From Streptococcus devriesei DSM 19639 (lineage in GTDB: Bacteria; Bacillota; Bacilli; Lactobacillales; Streptococcaceae): 64,000 nt of DNA. The notes beneath the pieces were generated by a model. It did not search any database. It saw only the letters and a program-made list of their open reading frames with translations, and was not told the origin of the DNA. Positions within the stretch are counted from its first letter, which is position 1, and each line of letters begins with the position of its first letter. This document shows positions 7,532 through 17,288 of the stretch, piece after piece. Location: the NCBI RefSeq assembly GCF_000423725.1, contig NZ_KE384084.1:632222-696221 (forward strand). The letters run 5' to 3'. The position numbers were made by a program, and so were the translations under genes.

Positions 7532-8317
7532 TCAAGCTGTCTGATAGTAAGGCACTGTTTTCCGGCGGCGCCTAAAGACAACAAGAACAACTCCAACAAT
7601 AACCAGCAGAGCAGAAAGCCACTGTGATACTCGTAAATTCATGAACATAAGACTGTCTGTCCGCATTCCTTCAATAACAAAGCGGCCGCAGCCATACCAA
7701 ATCAAGTAAAAGAAAGTCACTTCGCCTTCTTTTAAAAATTTGGGTTTATGGCGCAAACTCATGATAATAGCAAATCCCAGTAAATTCCACAGGGATTCAT
7801 AAAGAAAGGTTGGTGTGCGGTAGCGGCCGTCAATATACATCTGATTTTTTATAAAATCAGGAAGATAATTCAAGTGAGCTACTGCTTTTCCGTAAGCTTC
7901 TTGGTTGACAAAATTTCCCCAGCGGCCAATGGCCTGCGCAAGCATTACTCCCGGCGCAGCAATGTCCAGAAAAGCAAGCGGCTTAATCATCCGGTAGTAA
8001 GAAAAGACAAAGAGTACGATAGCTCCTGTAATCAAACCACCATAGATGGCAATTCCGCCGTGCCAAACAGCAATCATTTCACTGAAAGGCTGAGTGGAAT
8101 AGTAATTCCAATCAAAGAGGACATAATAGATGCGTGCACCGATAATGGACAAGGGAAAGGCGATTAAAATAAAGTCTAGGATATCATCAGGATTGATATT
8201 CTTACGAGGCGCTTCCTTTGTTGCCAGATAAACCGCCAAAATGAGGCCGGTTACGATACAGACAGCATACCAGCGAATGGCTACAGGACCAATCTGAACA
8301 GCAATAGGATTAATCAT
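7532..8317 (-). CDS. lgt: Prolipoprotein diacylglyceryl transferase Lgt
   Basis: Transfers diacylglycerol from phosphatidylglycerol to the lipobox cysteine of prelipoproteins, the first step of lipoprotein maturation in the membrane. The 261-residue protein has about seven membrane helices and the Lgt signature [15 protein letters not shown] near residues 130-145. The early [19 protein letters not shown] and [10 protein letters not shown] motifs are also conserved. Its ATG overlaps the stop of hprK by 4 bp (ATGA), indicating translational coupling. Confidence 0.97.
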   Translation of the reverse strand: MINPIAVQIGPVAIRWYAVCIVTGLILAVYLATKEAPRKNINPDDILDFILIAFPLSIIGARIYYVLFDWNYYSTQPFSEMIAVWHGGIAIYGGLITGAIVLFVFSYYRMIKPLAFLDIAAPGVMLAQAIGRWGNFVNQEAYGKAVAHLNYLPDFIKNQMYIDGRYRTPTFLYESLWNLLGFAIIMSLRHKPKFLKEGEVTFFYLIWYGCGRFVIEGMRTDSLMFMNLRVSQWLSALLVIVGVVLVVFRRRRKTVPYYQTA

Positions 8318-9246
8318 TTAGCTACCTCATTTTGATCAATCAGGTTTGTCAGACGATCTTCAAAGGTTTTTGTCGCATCGTAGCCCATCTGCTTAGCACG
8401 GTAATTCATGGCAGCAGCTTCAATAACTACTGAAACATTGCGCCCTGTCTTAACCGGTATACGCACACGTGGGATCATAACACCGGACATCTCGATCTCT
8501 TCATTGCCGTTTCCTAAACGGTCAAAAATCTTATCTTTTTCAAAATTTTCAAGATAAATGGACAGCTGAACCTGTGATGAATCTTTGACAGCGCTGGCTC
8601 CATAGAGGCTCATGATATCAATGATACCAACTCCTCTGATTTCCAGCAAATGCCGCAGAATCTCAGCCGGTTCCCCCCAAAGAGTCTCCTCATCTTTGGC
8701 ATAAACATCTACTCGGTCATCAGCAACCAGACGGTGGCCGCGTTTCACAAGTTCCAGTCCTGTCTCACTCTTACCAATACCTGAGTCCCCCTGAATGAGA
8801 ACACCCATGCCATAAATGTCCATAAGAACACCATGCACACTGGTTCTCTCAGCCAGACAGGAATCCAGATACCAAGACATTTCACCCGAAAGCCGGCTGG
8901 TAGGAATGTGACTTTGCAAAACGGCAATGCCTCCTTCCTTAGCTGCTTTCAGCATTTCCTCCGGAATCGTGAGAGATCTGGCCACAATAACAGCCGGTGT
9001 TTCTGTCTTAAACATTTCCTTCAAAACAGAGTAGCGGTTATGCGAGGTCATCTGTGTTAGGTAGGACCACTCCTTCATTCCCAGTAACTGGATACGTTCA
9101 GGTGCATAATAATCAAAGTAACCGGTCATCTCAAGGCCCGGACGGGAAATATCAGCTGTTGTAATATCCTTTTGCAAAAGCTCAGGCGTCCCATAAACAA
9201 CATCTAATTTCACCTTGTCAACCAACATCTGTACTGTAACTGACAT
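8314..9246 (-). CDS. hprK: HPr kinase/phosphorylase
   Basis: Phosphorylates and dephosphorylates Ser46 of HPr, controlling CcpA-dependent catabolite repression. The 310-residue length is typical. The Walker A motif GDSGIGKS lies at residues 153-160 and is followed by the family motif [19 protein letters not shown]. An AAGGAGG site precedes the ATG, and a TATAAT -10 lies at 9266-9271 on this strand. It is the first gene of the hprK-lgt-DUF948-YtxH operon. Its product links functionally to the ccpA gene and cre sites elsewhere in the window. Confidence 0.98.
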   Translation of the reverse strand: MSVTVQMLVDKVKLDVVYGTPELLQKDITTADISRPGLEMTGYFDYYAPERIQLLGMKEWSYLTQMTSHNRYSVLKEMFKTETPAVIVARSLTIPEEMLKAAKEGGIAVLQSHIPTSRLSGEMSWYLDSCLAERTSVHGVLMDIYGMGVLIQGDSGIGKSETGLELVKRGHRLVADDRVDVYAKDEETLWGEPAEILRHLLEIRGVGIIDIMSLYGASAVKDSSQVQLSIYLENFEKDKIFDRLGNGNEEIEMSGVMIPRVRIPVKTGRNVSVVIEAAAMNYRAKQMGYDATKTFEDRLTNLIDQNEVAK

Positions 9247-9316
9247 ACTACCTCCTTAGCACCCTATTATACCATAAATACGTATAAAATGGGATTTCCA
9301 CTGTAAACGAAAAAGA

Positions 9317-9355
9317 ACCCTGTCAGCCTTCAGCAAGAATGAAAACTGACAGAAT
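9317..9355 (-). terminator. Terminator downstream of the PspC gene
   Basis: Arms CTGTCAGCCTTCA (9320-9332) and TGAAAACTGACAG (9340-9352) pair with two mismatches. On the minus strand they are followed by GGTTCTTTTT. It separates the PspC gene from hprK. Confidence 0.6.
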
Positions 9356-9507
9356 TCTCTATTGATTATAAAATATCTATTTTACTATTAAAATTTAGCC
9401 GCATCTAATGGAAAAGCAGCCGGCTGCATTTCTGACCGGCAGATTATTCATTATTCTTTCCTGTTCTAAGAATCTCTGAAAAACCGTTTCCTAGACTGTC
9501 AGCCCTA

Positions 9508-9801
9508 TCACCAAAACCATTTCTCATTATCTTTTTCATCAACGACCTCAGCGTCTTTTCGCTTGCGGGGGCCGTGCTGATAACTGCCTGACTGCTGGTT
9601 CTTGCCTAAGTCCTCCTTGTAAGGCAGACAAATCGCTAAAATAATATAGAGGATAATTCCAAAGCCTCCTGAAAAATAGACAAACAGAGCTGTCAGAACT
9701 CTGGCAACCGGCAAATCCCATCCGTATTTATCAGCTAAGCCTGCTACCACTCCAGAAATCATACGATTTTTTCTTTGCTTATAAAAGATGGCCTTAGACA
9801 T
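9508..9801 (-). CDS. PspC-domain membrane protein
   Basis: A 97-residue protein. Residues 1-60 form a PspC domain: KNRMISGVVAGLADKYGWDLPVARVLTALF followed by a glycine-rich membrane helix ending in CLPYKED. The C-terminal third is hydrophilic and charged. PspC proteins act in envelope stress responses and in Gram-positives may sense membrane-active peptides. It is transcribed after the SprT-like gene with a 100-bp gap, and has its own terminator. Confidence 0.88.
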   Translation of the reverse strand: MSKAIFYKQRKNRMISGVVAGLADKYGWDLPVARVLTALFVYFSGGFGIILYIILAICLPYKEDLGKNQQSGSYQHGPRKRKDAEVVDEKDNEKWFW

Positions 9802-9900
9802 AAAAAACCATTCCCCTTCTTCTATTCATTTTTAAAAGATCTGTCACAAATCTCATTGATAGTATCAGTGTAACAATTTAAAGAAAGATTGACATCAGCC

Positions 9901-10338
9901 TTACGACTGATTTTGCGGACTTAATTTGCCACGGCAGCTGCCGCAGGCAAACTTTTCAGTATTAATGCGCCTTTTTCTCTGATACACCTGTCCGCAGTTT
10001 TGACATTGATAGTAATAGTAAAAGGTTCTGCTTTTTAAACTGGGCGCATAGCGAGTGCCGTTAACCTTGAGCAATAATTCTTTAAAATCCTTGTCCCGAT
10101 GCCTGTAGCCCTTGCCTGCGTAATACAGATGATAATGGCAGAGCTCATGGCGGACAATTTTTCTAAAGGTCTCTAAGTCATCTTTTTTATAAAATTTCGG
10201 ATTGAAATCCAAATGCCCGTCCTGTGGGAAAAAACGTCCGCCGGTCGTCTGCAGACGCGAATTCCAAAGGGCCTGATGCTTAAATTCCAGACCGAAGTCT
10301 TGGCGGGAAACATCTTTTACATACTCAGTTAAGTTCAT
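9901..10338 (-). CDS. SprT-like zinc metalloprotease-fold protein
   Basis: A 145-residue protein with the zincin motif [10 protein letters not shown] (HExxH) near residue 65, and a C-terminal zinc-ribbon with two Cys-x2-Cys pairs (CQNCGQVYQ and CGSCRG). Both are hallmarks of the SprT family, related to eukaryotic DNA-protein crosslink protease Spartan. The bacterial role is poorly defined. Its start lies inside the 3' end of tex (14-bp overlap), so it is translationally coupled to tex. Confidence 0.88.
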   Translation of the reverse strand: MNLTEYVKDVSRQDFGLEFKHQALWNSRLQTTGGRFFPQDGHLDFNPKFYKKDDLETFRKIVRHELCHYHLYYAGKGYRHRDKDFKELLLKVNGTRYAPSLKSRTFYYYYQCQNCGQVYQRKRRINTEKFACGSCRGKLSPQNQS

Positions 10339-12451
10339 TTAAAGCCACCAGAGAAAGATTAACTTTCTCACGTTCCTCATCTATTTTTGATACCCAGACC
10401 CTGACAACATCACCAACTGCTACGATCTGGCTGGGATGCTTAACGAACTGACTGCTCATTTGTGAAATATGAATAAGCCCGTCTTCATGGAGACCGATAT
10501 CAACAAAGGCTCCAAAATCAACAACATTGCGAACGGTTCCTTCCAGCTGCTGCCCAATTTCCAAATCAGACAATTCCAGCACATCCTGCCGCAGCTGAGG
10601 TGCCGCAAAATCATCACGCAGATCACGGCCGGGTTTCAGCAAATCAGCAATAATATCCTTGAGCGTTTCCTGACCGAGACCGATCTCTGCAGCTCTTTTT
10701 TCAATATCTAAAGACTGGAGCTTAGCCTGGGCAGCATCATCCAATTCTGTAATTTCAAGCAAGGAAAAGAGTTTTTCTACAGCGCCGTATGATTCCGGGT
10801 GAACACCTGTGCTGTCTAAAATATTGTCAGCGTTTGGAATCCGCAGAAATCCTGCTGCCTGCTCAAAAGCTTTGGCTCCCAAACGAGGCACATTTTGGAT
10901 ATCTTTGCGGGATTTCAGACGGCCGTTTTCTTCACGGTATTTAACGATGTTTTCTGAGATTGTCTTATTGAGGCCGGAAACATGTGACAATAGGGCAGGA
11001 CTGGCCGTATTGACATTGACACCGACCTGATTGACCACCGTTTCCACAACAAAATCAAGGTTTTCAGCTAATTTCTTCTGGCTGACATCATGCTGATACT
11101 GACCGACACCGATAGACTTGGGATCTATTTTTACCAATTCTGCCAATGGATCCTGCAAGCGTCTGGCAATGGAAATGGCTGAGCGCTTTTCAACTGTCAG
11201 CTCCGGAAATTCATGCCGGGCTAATTCAGAAGCGGAATAGACTGACGCTCCGCTTTCATTGACAATGACATAAGAAACCTCAGGGAAATCTTTGAGCACC
11301 TCAGCGACAAAGGCCTCGCTTTCCCGGCTGGCTGTCCCATTGCCGATGGCAATAACCTCAATCGCATAGTCTGCGATTAAATCTGCCAAATCAGTTTTTG
11401 CCTGTTCAATCTTGGCTCGGCTGGCCGGAGGAACAGGATAAATAACCTGCGTTGCTATTAATTTCCCTGTTTGATCAACAACGGCCAGCTTGGCACCCGT
11501 CCGAAAAGCGGGGTCAAAGCCCAGCACCATTTTGCCTTTTAAAGGAGGAATCAAAAGCAAATTCCTCAAGTTATCAGAAAAGAGCTGAATGGCTCCGTCT
11601 TCGGCTTTTTCGGTCAGTTCAGAGCGAATCCTGCGTTCCATGGCCGGCAGGATTTTCTTTTTGAGGGCTGCCTGCACAACCTGCTTGATATACTCATTTT
11701 TGTCCCTGAAACGAGCTTCAAAAAAGCGAAGCATCTTATCAAGATTGTGCTCAAAATGCACTTTTAAAATACCAAGCTTTTCCCCTCTATTCAAAGCTAA
11801 AACGCGATAGCCCTGTATTTTTGACACGCGTTCGGAAAAGTCATAATAAATTTGAAAGACCTTTTTCTCATCTGCTTCTGCATCTTTGACTTCTGATAAA
11901 ATGAGGCTGTTTGCCCAAATTTCATTGTAGGTCCACGAACGCAGCTTGGTATCGTCTGCCAGTGCCTCAATCAGGATATCCATGGCACCCCCAAGAGCCT
12001 CTTCGGCTGTCGTAAAGGTTTCATTGACAAAGTTTTCAGCCTGTTTTCTTAAGTCCGGTACATTTTGCAAAATGAGGCGGGCCAGTGCAAAGAGCCCGTT
12101 TTCACGCGCAATCGTTGCCTTAGTTCGTCTTTTTTCTTTGTAAGGCAGATATAGTTCTTCAACATCCGCCAGCTTATCTGCTGTTTCGATAGCCTTTTGC
12201 AGCTCCGGCGTCAGTTTGCCCTGACTTTCAATCTTGGCTAAAACACTGGCCTTGCGCTCTGCCAAGGCCGTCAGGCTTTTATTAAGATCAATAATAGCCT
12301 TGATGTCAACTTCATCAAGATTCCCGGTCATTTCCTTACGGTAGCGGGCTATAAAGGGAATAGTATTCCCTTCTGCTGTTAATTCTAAAACTTTATGAAT
12401 CTGATTTTCTTTCAAAGTCAGATCGTGAGCAATTTTTTCAATAATTTCCAT
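10325..12451 (-). CDS. tex: Tex transcription accessory protein with S1 RNA-binding domain
   Basis: A multidomain nucleic-acid binding protein of about 708 residues. An N-terminal helical region is followed by a YqgF/RNase H-like core ([20 protein letters not shown]), helix-hairpin-helix repeats ([34 protein letters not shown]) and a C-terminal S1 domain ([28 protein letters not shown]). Tex proteins affect transcription and virulence genes in other bacteria. I chose ATG 12451. An ATG three codons earlier (12460) lies within the best -10 element (12459-12464), which raises the possibility of a leaderless transcript. Confidence 0.93.
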   Translation of the reverse strand: MEIIEKIAHDLTLKENQIHKVLELTAEGNTIPFIARYRKEMTGNLDEVDIKAIIDLNKSLTALAERKASVLAKIESQGKLTPELQKAIETADKLADVEELYLPYKEKRRTKATIARENGLFALARLILQNVPDLRKQAENFVNETFTTAEEALGGAMDILIEALADDTKLRSWTYNEIWANSLILSEVKDAEADEKKVFQIYYDFSERVSKIQGYRVLALNRGEKLGILKVHFEHNLDKMLRFFEARFRDKNEYIKQVVQAALKKKILPAMERRIRSELTEKAEDGAIQLFSDNLRNLLLIPPLKGKMVLGFDPAFRTGAKLAVVDQTGKLIATQVIYPVPPASRAKIEQAKTDLADLIADYAIEVIAIGNGTASRESEAFVAEVLKDFPEVSYVIVNESGASVYSASELARHEFPELTVEKRSAISIARRLQDPLAELVKIDPKSIGVGQYQHDVSQKKLAENLDFVVETVVNQVGVNVNTASPALLSHVSGLNKTISENIVKYREENGRLKSRKDIQNVPRLGAKAFEQAAGFLRIPNADNILDSTGVHPESYGAVEKLFSLLEITELDDAAQAKLQSLDIEKRAAEIGLGQETLKDIIADLLKPGRDLRDDFAAPQLRQDVLELSDLEIGQQLEGTVRNVVDFGAFVDIGLHEDGLIHISQMSSQFVKHPSQIVAVGDVVRVWVSKIDEEREKVNLSLVALNELN

Positions 12452-12561
12452 AAGAAACATTATAGCATAATTACACTTGTTAGAGGCAAAGAAAAAGTAG
12501 TTAGGAATTATTCTAATTAGCAGCTCTGGACAGGCAAAAGCAAAAATTTTTTATTGATAAT

Positions 12562-12610
12562 AAAAAGGGACAAATCCCTTGAATTTCCTTCGGAATTTAT
12601 CCCTTTTTTA
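12562..12610. terminator. Bidirectional terminator
   Basis: Nested hairpin: outer arms AAAAAGGGA / TCCCTTTTT and inner AATTTCC / GGAATTT. It follows the aldolase and dehydrogenase-remnant transcript in the minus direction and isolates tex. Confidence 0.7.
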
Positions 12611-12626
12611 AAATTGACTTTTAAAG

Positions 12627-12785
12627 CTAGATACTAAGCGAGCATTTTGCATATTGCTCTGCTGCCACGAGAGCATCAGCCACATCTTCTGCTTTTATTT
12701 CAAATGGCAACTGATGGGTGATTTCACCGGCAATTGTTGCCTGACTGGCGGCCTTTAGTAATTCTTTATAGCTGGCAACTTCTTC
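12627..12785 (-). pseudogene. C-terminal fragment of a zinc-binding/quinone dehydrogenase
   Basis: A 52-codon open stretch directly follows an in-frame TAA and reads EEVASYKELLKAASQ...EITHQLPFEIKAEDV...AAEQYAKC. It resembles the last 50 residues of medium-chain dehydrogenases (helix, IxxxLPFE, A-rich helix). No start codon, ribosome site or upstream domain exists because the aldolase gene ends 6 bp before it. It is probably a degraded gene. It could be debris of the same family as the fragment at 1047-1138. Confidence 0.55.
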
Positions 12786-12790
12786 TTATC

Positions 12791-13459
12791 TTAAATACAA
12801 TCACGCCCTTGCGTTTCTTTCCAGTCAGCTGCGAAATCATCAACAGCTTTTTGGATGGATGGATTGGCAAAGCCAGCCTCAAAGACATCTGGCCCTACTG
12901 TCACAGATTGGGCGCCTGCGGCCAATGCTTTAGTCACCTGACCGACATTCTTGAAACTTGCTGCCAAAATTTTCGTCGAACTTCCTTTCTTTTGAATCGC
13001 TTGCGCAAGCTGGGCAATCACCTCCTTGGAATCCGTATTAAGATTTTCCATTCGATTATAGTAGGGTGCCAGGTAATCGGCGCCGGCTTCAATGGCTAAA
13101 AGCCCTTGAAAAACCGTGTAAATAGCTGTAGCAGTGATACGGAACCCTTCTTTCTTAAGCTCTTTTATAGCGGTCAGGCCGGCTTTAGATACCGGAATTT
13201 TAACATAAAGATTGCCCCCCAATTCATCCCTCAGCTTGTGAGCATCCTTAATGATTTCATCAACATCAGCCGCCACAACCTGAGCGTGAAAACTTGGTTC
13301 TTTCCCGATAATGTCACGAATTTTTTTGGCCTGTTCAAAGAAATCGATAGGCCCTTCTTTTTTCACAATTGAAGGGTTGGACGTTACACCGGCCAAGGGC
13401 AAAATAGCTGCCCATTTTTTTATTTCTTTGAAATTTAAGGTATCAAGCATGAATTCCAT
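12791..13459 (-). CDS. Fructose-6-phosphate aldolase / TalC-type transaldolase
   Basis: A 222-residue single-domain class I aldolase of the FSA/TalC family. The protein begins MLDTLNF(K) and [13 protein letters not shown], the latter being the family phosphate-loop segment. The Schiff-base lysine sits in [11 protein letters not shown] near residue 86, and [14 protein letters not shown] and [12 protein letters not shown] follow. It either cleaves fructose-6-phosphate or acts as a short transaldolase; sequence alone does not decide. A second family member is at 33399-34118. Ribosome site AGGAGA precedes ATG 13459. Confidence 0.9.
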   Translation of the reverse strand: MEFMLDTLNFKEIKKWAAILPLAGVTSNPSIVKKEGPIDFFEQAKKIRDIIGKEPSFHAQVVAADVDEIIKDAHKLRDELGGNLYVKIPVSKAGLTAIKELKKEGFRITATAIYTVFQGLLAIEAGADYLAPYYNRMENLNTDSKEVIAQLAQAIQKKGSSTKILAASFKNVGQVTKALAAGAQSVTVGPDVFEAGFANPSIQKAVDDFAADWKETQGRDCI

Positions 13460-13763
13460 TGATTTTCTCCTTTATATAGTTTGTTCGGTAGGCACAGTAA
13501 TATCGTCTTGGCTTGCCTTGGACAAGACATGAAGACCCAGTTTCTCCCCTTTCTGATTTCAGTTGGTATTATGTTTGTTTTTTCGAGATTATAATAACAT
13601 GCTCATCAGATGAAAACAAGACAAAAGCAGAACTTTTCCGAGATCTGATATAAAAGCACAGATGCCTGCTTGTCAAGCGTGCTCTTATTAACCGTTTGGC
13701 AGCAATCATAACCATCTGCTTCTCTGGCAGGCACAGTTTAAGCTGTTATATTTTGTTATTTGG

Positions 13764-13779
13764 TAGTATAATAATACTA
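13764..13779. promoter_or_regulatory. Palindrome overlapping the -10 of the permease operon
   Basis: TAGTAT-AATA-ATACTA is a perfect 6-4-6 inverted repeat that contains the -10 hexamer TATAAT (13767-13772) upstream of the gene at 13804. A repressor bound here would block transcription. The identity of the regulator is unknown. Confidence 0.45.
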
Positions 13780-13803
13780 TTGATTTAGAAATGAGGTGTT
13801 TTT

Positions 13804-13941
13804 ATGGCTATTACATTTAAGAAAAAAGATGAATTGGAAAAGATGATGGAAAACTTTGCCAAGCTTCCTGATTTGGAAGACGTCACCTTTCCTGACTCCA
13901 AAGACAGCGACCGCACAAACAAACAGAAAGATAAGAAATAA
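13804..13941 (+). CDS. Small streptococcal protein (SPJ_0845-like)
   Basis: A 45-residue hydrophilic protein, MAITFKKKDELEKMMENF then LPDLEDVTFPDS and a lysine-rich tail. Charge pattern and length resemble the short SPJ_0845-type streptococcal proteins as I recall them. An ATGAGGTG site precedes the ATG. Its TAA overlaps the next ATG (TAATG), so it is coupled to the permease gene. Function is unknown. It could act as a regulatory or accessory subunit of the permease; that is inference only. Confidence 0.7.
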   Translation: MAITFKKKDELEKMMENFAKLPDLEDVTFPDSKDSDRTNKQKDKK

Positions 13942-14849
13942 TGCCTATGGCTGTTTTTAACCATCTGCCTGCAAGCGTCCTGCAGTGTCTGGCTATCTTT
14001 CTCTCCATTATTATTGAGGCGCTGCCCTTTATTTTGCTGGGGGCTATTTTGTCAGGTTTTATCGAAGTTTATCTCACACCTGCTCTGGTTCAAAGATTTC
14101 TTCCTAAACACAGATTTCCGCGGATTCTTTTTGGAACTTTTATCGGTTTTGTCTTTCCCTCTTGCGAATGCGGGATTGTTCCCATTGTCAATCGTTTTTT
14201 GGAGAAAAAAGTTCCCAGTTACACAGCTATTCCTTTTTTAGCAACGGCGCCTATTATTAATCCCATTGTCCTCTTTGCGACTTTTTCGGCTTTCGGCAAT
14301 TCCTGGCGCTTTGTTTTTCTGAGACTCTTCGGTGCGATTATCGTCGCTGTATCTTTAGGTATTCTGCTGGGTTTTTTGGTTGATGAAAATATCACCAAAG
14401 AAAATGCCAAGCCTCAGCATTATCACGATTATTCTGATAAAAAGCTCTATCAAAAAATCTTTTATGCCTTGGCACATGCTGTTGATGAACTTTTTGACAC
14501 AGGGCGCTATTTAATCTTTGGCAGCTTAGTCGCTGCTGCTATGCAAATTTACGTGCCTACTCGGATTTTGACTACCATTGGCCACAGTCCTTTGACAGCT
14601 ATCCTGATCATGATGCTCCTGGCTTTTATTCTGTCCTTGTGCAGCGAAGCCGACGCTTTTATCGGGACATCACTCCTTGCAACCTTTGGTGTTGCTCCCG
14701 TGGTCGCTTTCTTGCTGATTGGTCCGATGGTTGATATAAAAAATTTGATGATGATGAAAAATGTTTTTAAAAGCAAGTTCATTGTACAGTTTGTCGGTAC
14801 ATCCAGCCTCGTCATCATCATTTACTGCCTGATTGTGGGGGTGATTTAA
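13941..14849 (+). CDS. UPF0718/DUF318-type permease
   Basis: A 302-residue polytopic protein with about eight helices. Conserved family features are FPSCECGIVPIVNRFLEKKVP (near residue 75) and SLCSEADAFIGTSLLATFG (near 235), both with cysteines flanked by charged residues, and a central hydrophilic loop. Members (B. subtilis YcgR type) pair with the TIGR03943 protein encoded immediately downstream. Zinc-responsive control of such pairs has been described in some bacteria, and the transported species is uncertain. It starts by TAATG overlap with the small upstream gene; an ATG at 13947 is an alternative start. Confidence 0.85.
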   Translation: MPMAVFNHLPASVLQCLAIFLSIIIEALPFILLGAILSGFIEVYLTPALVQRFLPKHRFPRILFGTFIGFVFPSCECGIVPIVNRFLEKKVPSYTAIPFLATAPIINPIVLFATFSAFGNSWRFVFLRLFGAIIVAVSLGILLGFLVDENITKENAKPQHYHDYSDKKLYQKIFYALAHAVDELFDTGRYLIFGSLVAAAMQIYVPTRILTTIGHSPLTAILIMMLLAFILSLCSEADAFIGTSLLATFGVAPVVAFLLIGPMVDIKNLMMMKNVFKSKFIVQFVGTSSLVIIIYCLIVGVI

Positions 14850-15664
14850 TGATTCGTTTTTTAATTCTTGCGGGTTACTTTGAATTGGGCATGTACCTGC
14901 AGCTCTCGGGTAAGCTGGATCGTTACATCAATACTCACTATTCCTATTTGGCTTATATTTCTATGGTACTGTCCTTTATTTTAGCAGTCGTCCAGCTGAT
15001 TATCTGGATGAAAAATTTAAAAATGCCCTCTCATTTATCAGGAAAATTAGCCAGATTTTCCAGCCCCCTTATCTTAGCCGTGCCTATCTTTGTCGGCCTG
15101 CTGGTGCCAACTGTGTCACTGGACTCAACAACAGTATCAGCCAAGGGCTATCATTTCCCGGTAGCTGCCGGATCAGCGGGTTCAGGAATCAGCCCGGACG
15201 GCACTCGCGTTCAATACCTTAAGCCGGATACCAGTCTGTATTTCACCAAATCCGCTTATCAGAAAGAAATGCGGACTACCTTAAAAAAATACAAGGGCAG
15301 CGGAAAACTGCAAATTACAACGCAGAACTATATGGAATTAATGGAAATCATCTATCTTTTCCCCGATGAATTCAAAAACCGTCAAATTGAGTATGTCGGC
15401 TTTGTTTACAACGACCCCATGGATAAAAACAGTCAGTTTCTCTTTCGCTTCGGCATTATCCACTGTATCGCCGATTCAGGGGTCTACGGCCTGCTGACAA
15501 CAGGCGGACACACCCATTATGATAACAACACCTGGGTCAGGGTTTCGGGAAAGATTTCTGTTGAATACAATCAAAATCTCAAACAAACTCTGCCGGTGCT
15601 GCATATTTCGCAAAGCTCAAGAACAGTGCAGCCTAAAAACCCTTATGTTTACCGTGTTTTTTAA
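14849..15664 (+). CDS. TIGR03943/DUF1980 permease partner protein
   Basis: A 271-residue protein. The N-terminus carries two to three membrane helices (to about residue 92), then a large extracellular domain ending in VYRVF. The domain contains RQIEYVGFVYND and RFGIIHCIADSGVYG, typical of DUF1980 (TIGR03943). It overlaps the permease stop by 1 bp (TAATG), implying a stoichiometric two-component complex, with this subunit perhaps capturing substrate at the surface. The operon ends at the terminator at 15726-15775. Confidence 0.85.
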   Translation: MIRFLILAGYFELGMYLQLSGKLDRYINTHYSYLAYISMVLSFILAVVQLIIWMKNLKMPSHLSGKLARFSSPLILAVPIFVGLLVPTVSLDSTTVSAKGYHFPVAAGSAGSGISPDGTRVQYLKPDTSLYFTKSAYQKEMRTTLKKYKGSGKLQITTQNYMELMEIIYLFPDEFKNRQIEYVGFVYNDPMDKNSQFLFRFGIIHCIADSGVYGLLTTGGHTHYDNNTWVRVSGKISVEYNQNLKQTLPVLHISQSSRTVQPKNPYVYRVF

Positions 15665-15725
15665 TACTTAAATTTACCATTATCCCCTTTGGTAGTGGGG
15701 CCGCTTTACTAAATTTTCAGGGAAT

Positions 15726-15775
15726 AAGACAGCACAAATCACTCTTTGTGATTCGAGGCTGTCTTGCTCCTTTTG
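15726..15775 (+). terminator. Terminator of the permease operon
   Basis: Stem AAGACAGC (15726-15733) / GCTGTCTT (15758-15765) with an inner AATCAC / GTGATT helix, followed by GCTCCTTTTGTTTT. Its position argues against the longer N-terminal extension of the next gene. Confidence 0.75.
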
Positions 15776-15828
15776 TTTTGCTTCTTTTTTTGTGTTACAA
15801 TGATAAAAAAACGAGAACAGGAGACCTA

Positions 15829-17193
15829 ATGACCCTCAAACATCATACAGAAACTGTTTCACCTAAAACTCAGCTGTCCATTGTTGCAACGGCTCTTCTG
15901 GGCTTTTCGGGTATCTTATCCGAAACCAGCATGAACGTGACCTTTACCAAGCTAATGTCTGTTTTTCATCTGCCCTTAAGCAGCCTTCAGTGGATCACGA
16001 CCGTTTATCTGCTGGCGGTTGCTATTTCTATGACGTTAAGCGCTACCTTACAGCAAAATGTCAAGGAGCACCAGCAGTTCAATATAGCTGTTGTGCTTTT
16101 TATTTTGGGAACACTGACCTGTATTGTCAGCAAAAATTTTCCCCTCATGATTGCCGGCCGTGCCCTCCAAGGAGCCGGTACCGGTATTGCCATGCCTTTG
16201 ATGTTTAATCTCATTATTGAGCGTGTCCCCATCAATAAAATTGGAACTTATATGGGAATTGGCGGCCTTATCATGGGCTTGGCACCTGCTTTTGGACCGA
16301 CTTACGGCGGCTTTATGATTGCCCATTTTTCTTGGCAGTGGATTTTTCTCTTAACACTTCCGGTTCCTGTTATTGCTTTTTTCATTAGTCATTTTGCCCT
16401 TGAAAATTCCGTTAAAGACCACAAGCGCCCCTTTGACCTTGTCAGCTTTCTCCTGCTGGCCGTCACTTTAAGCTTCTTTTTAATCCTTATTTCCGGCTTG
16501 GAATCAGGTTCTGTCAATTGGGCTGCTCTGCTGATTTTTATACTGGCCTGTGCTCTTTTTACTTTCAGAACCTTAAAATCAGAGACCCCTTTTTTGGATA
16601 TCCGGATTTTAAAACAGCTGCCTGTTATTTTAGGATTGATTCCATTTTTCATTTATCAATTTTCAAATCTGGCTTCCAACTTTCTGATTCCTAATTTTCT
16701 GGTCCAAGTCGAACATGTTCCTACTACGGCAGCCGGCTTCGTCCTTTTGCCGGGAACCCTTTTAGGCGGACTTTTAGCACCGTTTTTTGGAAAACTTTAT
16801 GATACTAAAGGGCCAAAACTTTCCCTCTACACCGGCAATATCCTCTTTGCCGTCAGCTTGTTCATCTTTGCTTCATGGGCTGATTCGCTGACCGTTATGC
16901 TGATGTCTCTTGTCTATATCATCTTCACATTTGGGCGCAATATGTCTTTCAACAATACTATGGCCGTTGCTATTTCACAATTGCCGAGAAACAAGACGGC
17001 TGATGCCACTGCCATTTTTCAGATGTTGCAGCAGTTCGCTGGAGCACTGGGAACGGCACTGTCTTCTGTTGTCCTTCAGCTGGCGCCAAACATGACTGCT
17101 GGTGTTAAAACCATTTTCTGCTCCCTCTTTATCTTAGTCTTGCTGATTTTTATCTGTTTTAAAATGCTGTTTGCCTCCTTGGTTCATAAATAA
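15829..17193 (+). CDS. MFS multidrug exporter, DHA2 (14-helix) type
   Basis: A 454-residue drug:H+ antiporter-type protein. Typical segments are QWITTVYLLAVAISM, the antiporter motif GRALQGAGTGIAMPLMFN, and GPTYGGFMIAHFSWQWIF, with 12-14 hydrophobic helices. I start at ATG 15829 because AGGAGA precedes it. The in-frame extension back to 15748 runs through a terminator hairpin and is unlikely. It is monocistronic between two terminators. Substrate cannot be predicted. Confidence 0.88.
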   Translation: MTLKHHTETVSPKTQLSIVATALLGFSGILSETSMNVTFTKLMSVFHLPLSSLQWITTVYLLAVAISMTLSATLQQNVKEHQQFNIAVVLFILGTLTCIVSKNFPLMIAGRALQGAGTGIAMPLMFNLIIERVPINKIGTYMGIGGLIMGLAPAFGPTYGGFMIAHFSWQWIFLLTLPVPVIAFFISHFALENSVKDHKRPFDLVSFLLLAVTLSFFLILISGLESGSVNWAALLIFILACALFTFRTLKSETPFLDIRILKQLPVILGLIPFFIYQFSNLASNFLIPNFLVQVEHVPTTAAGFVLLPGTLLGGLLAPFFGKLYDTKGPKLSLYTGNILFAVSLFIFASWADSLTVMLMSLVYIIFTFGRNMSFNNTMAVAISQLPRNKTADATAIFQMLQQFAGALGTALSSVVLQLAPNMTAGVKTIFCSLFILVLLIFICFKMLFASLVHK

Positions 17194-17198
17194 TGCAA

Positions 17199-17252
17199 GA
17201 AAAATCTCAGAAATAACTTCCAATTAAAATGGCGTATTCTGAGATTTTTTTA
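17199..17252. terminator. Bidirectional terminator, MFS gene / ftsY
   Basis: AAAAATCTCAGAA and TTCTGAGATTTTTTT arms with a long loop. It serves the convergent MFS and ftsY genes. Confidence 0.8.
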
Positions 17253-17288
17253 ATGCTTTATATTAGTAGCAGCCTTAGTAAGACTAAT

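Noticed and set aside
13611..13760. A possible regulatory RNA ahead of the permease operon (AAGCAC...GTGCTT and GCCTGC...GGCAGGC pairings)
   Set aside because: The pairings are short and imperfect, and no known riboswitch core was recognisable.
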